Below, one piece after another: positions 13,800 through 18,134 of a stretch of 18,134 bases of DNA. The stretch is from contig PLYG01000515.1 in NCBI GenBank assembly GCA_003153335.1, positions 3,964 through 22,097 of the forward strand. Reading direction: 5' to 3'. Every line of letters starts with the position of its first letter. Position 1 is the first letter of the stretch. The notes below the pieces were generated by a model that was given only the letters and a program-made list of their open reading frames with translations, made no database searches and was not told where the DNA came from. Position numbers and translations under genes: made by a program. The DNA comes from Betaproteobacteria bacterium (lineage in GTDB: Bacteria; Pseudomonadota; Gammaproteobacteria; Burkholderiales; Casimicrobiaceae).

Positions 13800-15047
13800 A
13801 TGAGAGCAATAGTCCTGATTCTGGCAGCGGCTTTGTGCTACGGGACGGTCGATGCGCAGGTGCCGCACAAGATCAACTACCAAGGGTACCTGACGAACCC
13901 GGGCGGCACGCCGGTCGACGCCACGGTGGCGATGACGTTCATGCTGTACAACGTGTCCGCGGGCGGATCTCCGCTGTACACCGAGATCCAGGCGGTGACG
14001 GTGACCAATGGCGAGTTCAATGCGCTGATCGGGGCGGTGACGCCGTTGCCGTTACCCTTCGATGTCCCCTACTACCTTGGGGTCATCGTGGGGGCGGACC
14101 CGGAAATGACGCCCCGGCAGCCGGTGGCGGCGAGTGCGTATTCGATCCGCGCGGCGAGCGCGGAGACGCTGACTTCAGCGGCGATAGTGACCGGGTCGCA
14201 GATCACCGGCACCATTGCCACCGCGACGCTGCCAGCCGGCAACCTCACCGGGACGATCGGCACCACGCAGATCGCCAACAACGCGGTGACACAGGCGAAG
14301 CTCTCGCCCCTGAGTGGCGGCACTGCGGGCAACGTGCTCGGCACCGACGGCAGCAATTTGCAATGGCAGGCGGCGACTACCGGGACGGTGACCGGCGTGG
14401 GCACGGGTAGCGGGCTGACTGGCGGGCCGATCACGACCTCGGGCACGATCAATCTGGCCACGACGCAGATGCTGCCGACCGTGGCGTGTACGACCAATCA
14501 GATACCGAAATGGAACGGCAGCGCATGGGCGTGTGCGGCCGATAACGCCGCCAACAAGTTCATCAACGTGAACATTTTCGGCGCCTTTCTGGTTGGCGGT
14601 ACGTTCTTCAACGCCGGATTTGGCGCAAATGCGGGCATGAGACTACCGGACAGCAGTGCGCCGCAGTTCTCGTTGGGCTTCACCATTCCGCCCGACTACA
14701 CCCCAGGCACGGATATGACAGTCCGATTTCTCTGGCATACGCCTGCCACAGGTTGTGGCATCGAGTTGGATCCAAACTACATCAGTGTCGCCCGCGCGGG
14801 TCGCACACATATCCTTGGGGCCAGTGCAACCGACGGCCTGACCATGGTCGGTGGAACGGTACTGAACGCGCCAGCCACAGCGAACCAGACGAGCGCAAAG
14901 GACATGACGATCAACTCGCCGAGTGCGGCAACAAACCTTCAGCCCGGCGATTCAGTCATCTTCGGACTGTTCCGCCCATCGGGTGCTGGGACAGACACTT
15001 GCGCGAACTACCTGGCGATTCACGGGGTGAGCGTTTCGTACCAGTAG
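13800..15047 (+). CDS. Exported tail-fibre-like surface protein
   Basis: A 415-residue secreted protein with a signal peptide at about 1-19 (cleavage before QVPHKINYQG). Residues 20-115 form a beta-rich domain (KINYQGYLTNPGGTPVDATV ... PYYLGVIVGADPEMTPRQPV). Residues 120-220 are a Thr/Gly/Ala repeat-like stretch (TGSQITGTIATATLPAGNLT, then NNAVTQAKLS) as in trimeric beta-helical fibres. CTTNQIPKWNGSAWACAADN at 230-249 is a phrase I associate with the fibre proteins that end in an S74 intramolecular chaperone. Here the C-terminal 160 residues are instead another beta domain ending SVSYQ. The start is fixed by GGAGG at 13790-13794. No metabolic function is expected; it is probably an adhesin or surface fibre. 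Confidence 0.78.
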   Translation: MRAIVLILAAALCYGTVDAQVPHKINYQGYLTNPGGTPVDATVAMTFMLYNVSAGGSPLYTEIQAVTVTNGEFNALIGAVTPLPLPFDVPYYLGVIVGADPEMTPRQPVAASAYSIRAASAETLTSAAIVTGSQITGTIATATLPAGNLTGTIGTTQIANNAVTQAKLSPLSGGTAGNVLGTDGSNLQWQAATTGTVTGVGTGSGLTGGPITTSGTINLATTQMLPTVACTTNQIPKWNGSAWACAADNAANKFINVNIFGAFLVGGTFFNAGFGANAGMRLPDSSAPQFSLGFTIPPDYTPGTDMTVRFLWHTPATGCGIELDPNYISVARAGRTHILGASATDGLTMVGGTVLNAPATANQTSAKDMTINSPSAATNLQPGDSVIFGLFRPSGAGTDTCANYLAIHGVSVSYQ

Positions 15048-15061
15048 CACCAGCACCGTGA

Positions 15062-15166
15062 CACTGCAAGGAAGGGGTTATCGCCAACCTAAAAATCAAG
15101 GCCGACGAGGTCGATGTGCGCGAACGCAAACTGACGACGATCGAAGCCAGATTGGGGCTAAAATGA
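15062..15166 (+). pseudogene. Relic of a coiled-coil C-terminus, probably of an S74 chaperone domain
   Basis: An open stretch without a start codon that reads CKEGVIANLKIKADEVDV, then RERKLTTIEARLGLK and stop. This heptad-patterned, charged tail is what I recall at the end of peptidase-S74/endosialidase-chaperone proteins, which often follow the fibre region seen in the preceding gene. Its TGA overlaps the next gene's ATG (ATGATGA), as an ancestral operon end would. Confidence 0.5.
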
Positions 15167-15969
15167 TGCAGCTGACAACGCAAGAGAGAATGTTCCAGCC
15201 ATGCCTTGTACGCATCGCGCTGTTCGCGACCGCGATGCTGGCGGCGCCGGTGTTCGCCACAGCTTCGTCGAGCACCAACTACGCGCTGCCGTCGAGCACA
15301 CTGAACGCGGGCGTCGGCGACATGGCCTCGGCCAGCTACCAGATGTCGTCGTCGCTGGGCGATTCTACTTTTACCGGCGCGATGACCAGCAGCGGCTACC
15401 GGCTAAGCTCCGGTTTTTGGGGCTTTGTTGATACGACGGTCAAGCAAGCCGTGGTCGAATATCGCAATACCGCGGACTTCCCGAATTCTCCGGGCGGGCA
15501 TTTCTTCTATTCGTCGGACGCCGCCGAGCAAGCCGCCGTCGACGCGGGCGCGGCGGGAGCATTCTTGCGTACCGGCCGCCAGTTTCTGACCGGCGGCACC
15601 TCACCGGTCTGCCGTTTCTACGGATCGGTGACGCCTGGTCCCAACTCGCATTTCTTTACCGTCGAAGTCAACGAGTGCAACGCCCTGATTGCCTTGCAGG
15701 TTAGCCCTACGCCCACTACCGTGCAGCAGTGGAATTACGAAGGCTTGGGCTATTCCACCACGCCGGCCGTCGCTGCTGGGAACGGGGCGCCGTCCTGTCC
15801 GGCGCATACATCGCCAGTGTATCGCGTCTATAACAACGCCTTCCCTCTGAGCGGGCCGAAGAATCCGTGGGATTCGAATCACCGTTTCACGTCGCAGCTC
15901 TCCGACATCGCCGCCATGGTGGCCATCGGTTGGCGCGATGAGGGGATCGTGTTTTGTGCGGCGCAGTAG
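15163..15969 (+). CDS. Exported protein with DUF5648-like repeat region
   Basis: A 268-residue secreted protein. Signal peptide at about 10-33 (LVRIALFATAMLAAPVFATA). Residues 37-90 form a short domain with YALPSSTLNAG, SASYQMSSSLGD and SSGYRLSSGFWGF, a pattern common at the start of exported proteobacterial proteins of unknown role. Residues 97-268 resemble the DUF5648-type repeats: VVEYRNTADFPNSPGGHFFY, VCRFYGSVTPGPNSHFF, W..EGLGYS, VYRVYNN, NHRFTSQLSDIA and WRDEGIVFCA. Family members are usually surface-exposed or secreted, often linked to peptidases. GGGG at 15153-15156 precedes the ATG at 15163; ATG 15166 is equally possible. No membrane anchor is seen. Confidence 0.75.
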   Translation: MMQLTTQERMFQPCLVRIALFATAMLAAPVFATASSSTNYALPSSTLNAGVGDMASASYQMSSSLGDSTFTGAMTSSGYRLSSGFWGFVDTTVKQAVVEYRNTADFPNSPGGHFFYSSDAAEQAAVDAGAAGAFLRTGRQFLTGGTSPVCRFYGSVTPGPNSHFFTVEVNECNALIALQVSPTPTTVQQWNYEGLGYSTTPAVAAGNGAPSCPAHTSPVYRVYNNAFPLSGPKNPWDSNHRFTSQLSDIAAMVAIGWRDEGIVFCAAQ

Positions 15970-16477
15970 CGCCTGGCTGCGGCCCAAACGCGTAGCGGCA
16001 GGAAGTTGTCGAATCAGCGCTAAAAATCAGGTGCTCGTTGAGCAGAACACGCAAGCGCATCCAGGACGAGGGAAAATTTGCTTGTCACCAGGCAATGTGC
16101 TGATCGAATTCGATCGCCGGTTCAGGCTGGCCCGTTTGGTCTTCGGCGACGCCCCAGGGAGCGTCTAGTCGCTGACCAGTATCGCGGTGATCGCGGGCCT
16201 TGCGCGCCTCTGCGCATTCGTCGCGTCCTGACGCGAATTATTTTTCGGCGCGGCGTGGGCCTACATCGACAGGCGCGCACACTCGTCTATAACTCGCCGG
16301 TCGTGCTGATGGACGAGCCCCTGTCAAAATGAGAATAACCGGTTTGACCGAGGCCGCCGGAGCGGGAGATACTCACGCCCGCGTGGCAAACTATCGCACC
16401 ACGCTCCCGGCTGGACAGAAGCATTCAAAGGGCGCTGTTATGAAACATTGGGGCGCCACAATGCGAGGTCACCTCGC
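15970..16477 (+). other. Intergenic region before the DUF11 gene
   Basis: About 500 bases with no intact gene. It includes an ABC-ATPase relic at 16261-16332 and a leader ORF at 16440-16481. No clear promoter for the DUF11 gene was identified. Confidence 0.5.
16261..16332 (+). pseudogene. Relic of an ABC-transporter ATPase (Walker B segment)
   Basis: A frame reading LHRQARTLVYNSPVVLMDEP then LSK and stop. This corresponds to the QR..LARALVYNPPVVLMDEPLS stretch around the Walker B motif of sugar/polyamine-type ABC ATPases; it stops just where ALDK would follow. The neighbouring DNA shows no Walker A or signature motif, so only a fragment remains. Confidence 0.5.
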
Positions 16478-16481
16478 ATGA
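16440..16481 (+). CDS. 13-codon leader ORF overlapping the DUF11 gene start
   Basis: ATG at 16440 with AAAGGG about eight bases upstream encodes MKHWGATMRGHLA; its TGA overlaps the DUF11 ATG (ATGA at 16478-16481). Its translation would pass through the palindrome at 16461-16479. It may couple translation of the big secreted protein. Confidence 0.45.
   Translation: MKHWGATMRGHLA
16461..16479 (+). promoter_or_regulatory. Perfect palindrome covering ribosome site and start of the DUF11 gene
   Basis: ATGCGAGGT, C, ACCTCGCAT: 9-base arms with a single central base. The left arm contains the only purine-rich ribosome site (GAGG) and the right arm ends with the first two bases of the start codon. 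As RNA, the stem could hide the ribosome site; as DNA, it could be an operator. Confidence 0.5.
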
Positions 16482-18134
16482 ACGTCAAATCCCTCAGGCG
16501 ATCGCTGATCTTCGCCCTCCTCACGCTCACCCTGACTGCCCCGCTCGCGTTTGCGCAGACGCCGCCAGTCACCGACCTTATGGTCACGAAGTCCGGTCCG
16601 GACCAGGCGCCGGCCGACAGCGATGTAACGTACACCGTCACCGTCACCAACCTTGGGCCCGACGACACCTCGCCCGACGTTAGCTCGACTGTCATCCTCA
16701 ACGATCCCATCCCCGCCGGGATGACGTTCGTATCCGCGATCTCCGATCCGGCATTCATCTGCACGCCCCCGTCCGTCGGCTCCGGGGGCATCATCACGTG
16801 CATCGCGGCCGCACTGGCGGCGTCCGCCTCCGCGAACTTCACGTTTGTCTTTCACATCCTCGATAAAACGCCTCCAGGCACGACGTTCGTTAACATCGCC
16901 ACGGCCACCACGTCGCCGGACACGGACCCGAATTCCGAAAACAACAGCGGCATCGCGTCCACCTCGACGCCGCCCCCGCCACAGGCCGACATGGTCGTCA
17001 CGAAGACCGGACCGGGCGCCGCGGGGCCCGATACCGATGTCGTGTACACCATCGTCGTCGCCAACAACGGACCGGACGCGGCCTCGAACGTCACGCTGAA
17101 TGACACGCTGCCCGGCACGATGACGTTCGTCTCGCTCACGCAGACCGGCACGCCTATGCTGTGCAGCCCGCCGTCCGCGGCGGTGACCTGCACCGCAACC
17201 AGCTACGCCGCCGGCGGCACGACCACGCTCACGCAGACCGGCCACATCCCGGCGGGGACGGCATCCGGTACCTCCTTCTTCAATACAGCCGCCGTGTCGG
17301 CGGCGACGACCGATCTGAACTCCGAGAACGATGCCTCCCAGACCGGTCTCACCGTCTCGCTCGTCGACGTCTCGGTTACAAAGTCGGGGCCCGCCACCGT
17401 AACCACGGGGAATACCGTCACCTACACGCTGACCATCGCGAACGGCGGGCCGGATACCGCCGCCGGCGTTCAACTCAGCGATCCCCTGCCACCCAACACG
17501 ACGTTCGTCTCCCTGACCCACGACACCGGTCCCGCGGCGTCGTGCTCGACCCCGTTTCCCGGCGGGACCGGGACCGTGACCTGCGTCTTTGCCACGCTCG
17601 CCAGCGGTGCGTCGGCACAGTTCACCCTTGTGGTCCGGGCTGGCGATACCACCTCGATCGCGAATACCGCGTCGGCCACTACCGAGAGCTTCGATTCGAA
17701 TACCGCCAACAACAAGGCCAGCACCACCACGACGGTCGTCCCCAGCGCCGACGTCGGTGTGACCAAGACCGGTCCGGCCACGGCCACCGCGGGCGCCAAT
17801 ATCAGCTACACCGTTACCGTGACGAACAGCGGCCCCTCGACCGCCGCGACCGTCTCGCTCACCGATACGCTGGCTCCCAATACCACGTTCGTGTCCTTGA
17901 ATCAAACCGTCGGCCCAGCGTTTACCTGCGGTACGCCCGCCGTCGGCGGCACCGGCACAATCACGTGCACGATCGCCACCTTCGCGCCGGGTGCGTCGGT
18001 GGCGTTCTCGATCGTGCTGCAGCTATCGTCCTCCGTCCCCAGTGGCGGCAGCGTGACGAACATCGCCAACGTTTCGACGGCGACTGCCGATCCCGCCTCC
18101 GGGAACAACTCGTCGATCACGACCGCGACCACCG
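16478..18134 (+). CDS. Large secreted DUF11 (Ig-like) repeat protein, N-terminal part
   Basis: At least 552 residues; the gene runs off the right edge. Signal peptide at 1-26 (MNVKSLRR, a Leu/Thr core, AFA/QTP). Four tandem DUF11 units start near residues 33, 171, 297 and 425, each opening like DVSVTKSGP, with VTYTVTVTN.GPD, then LSDPLPPNTTFVSL, a Cys pair flanking a Gly/Thr-rich loop, and ending N.A.......D...NN. Spacing is about 126-138 residues. DUF11 domains are beta-sandwich modules of cell-surface or secreted stalk-like proteins. The start at 16478 gives a proper signal peptide and overlaps the leader ORF. Long minus-strand frames over this gene are shadows of its Thr/Ala/Gly-rich, high-GC codons. 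Confidence 0.92.
   Translation, partial: MNVKSLRRSLIFALLTLTLTAPLAFAQTPPVTDLMVTKSGPDQAPADSDVTYTVTVTNLGPDDTSPDVSSTVILNDPIPAGMTFVSAISDPAFICTPPSVGSGGIITCIAAALAASASANFTFVFHILDKTPPGTTFVNIATATTSPDTDPNSENNSGIASTSTPPPPQADMVVTKTGPGAAGPDTDVVYTIVVANNGPDAASNVTLNDTLPGTMTFVSLTQTGTPMLCSPPSAAVTCTATSYAAGGTTTLTQTGHIPAGTASGTSFFNTAAVSAATTDLNSENDASQTGLTVSLVDVSVTKSGPATVTTGNTVTYTLTIANGGPDTAAGVQLSDPLPPNTTFVSLTHDTGPAASCSTPFPGGTGTVTCVFATLASGASAQFTLVVRAGDTTSIANTASATTESFDSNTANNKASTTTTVVPSADVGVTKTGPATATAGANISYTVTVTNSGPSTAATVSLTDTLAPNTTFVSLNQTVGPAFTCGTPAVGGTGTITCTIATFAPGASVAFSIVLQLSSSVPSGGSVTNIANVSTATADPASGNNSSITTATT
16574..18134 (+). repeat. Tandem DUF11-coding repeats
   Basis: Four copies of a unit of about 380-415 bases, beginning at about 16574, 16988, 17366 and 17750. 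The copies are diverged, especially between unit 1 and the rest, so they are old rather than recently duplicated. The last runs beyond the window. Confidence 0.8.

Noticed and set aside
16469..17905. A 478-residue open frame on the minus strand over the DUF11 gene
   Set aside because: It is Arg/Gly-rich with no recognisable domain and mirrors the codon bias of the DUF11 gene, which has a signal peptide and clear repeats on the plus strand.

Overview
The window is high-GC DNA (roughly 60% by eye) of betaproteobacterial character, most like Burkholderiales or relatives. This rests on the long-form (E. coli-type) argininosuccinate synthase, a DctQ-DctM-DctP TRAP transporter, a long two-domain dCTP deaminase and the codon style. 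The assignment is inference from recalled families; no search was run. No rRNA, tRNA, CRISPR array or intact insertion sequence was seen.

Left part (1-8200), mostly housekeeping and transport. On the minus strand are the 5' part of argG, an exported crystallin-fold/glycine-zipper protein with three palindromes upstream, and an unknown 172-residue protein. On the plus strand are a small VOC (glyoxalase-fold) protein and a TRAP operon in the order small membrane subunit, large membrane subunit, periplasmic binding protein, with a strong hairpin in its leader and another GC-rich hairpin after it. A fused phosphotransferase-like/P-loop kinase protein follows.

Middle part (8200-13550), accessory. 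A minus-strand two-gene unit encodes a previously unlisted 48-residue membrane peptide and a secreted collagen-like protein with a C-terminal domain like those on Firmicute spore-surface proteins. It diverges from a RelE/ParE-type toxin-antitoxin pair. A J-domain (DnaJ-like) cochaperone, a GIY-YIG protein, a small zinc-ribbon gene that appears broken by two single-base losses, and a dCTP deaminase follow.

Right part (13550-18134), surface proteins. An exported tail-fibre-like protein is followed by what looks like the leftover coiled-coil tail of an intramolecular-chaperone (S74) domain, then an exported DUF5648-like protein. After about 500 bases holding an ABC-transporter ATPase relic comes the start of a large secreted protein made of tandem DUF11 (Ig-like) repeats, which runs off the window. 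Its start codon lies in a perfect palindrome and overlaps a 13-codon upstream ORF.

Four exported, low-complexity or repeat-rich proteins within 10 kb, mixed with a toxin-antitoxin pair and gene relics, suggest a variable surface-protein region. I see no convincing complete new multi-gene system. The most interesting signals are the collagen-like unit, the broken zinc-ribbon gene, the swapped tail-fibre domain and the coupled start of the DUF11 gene.
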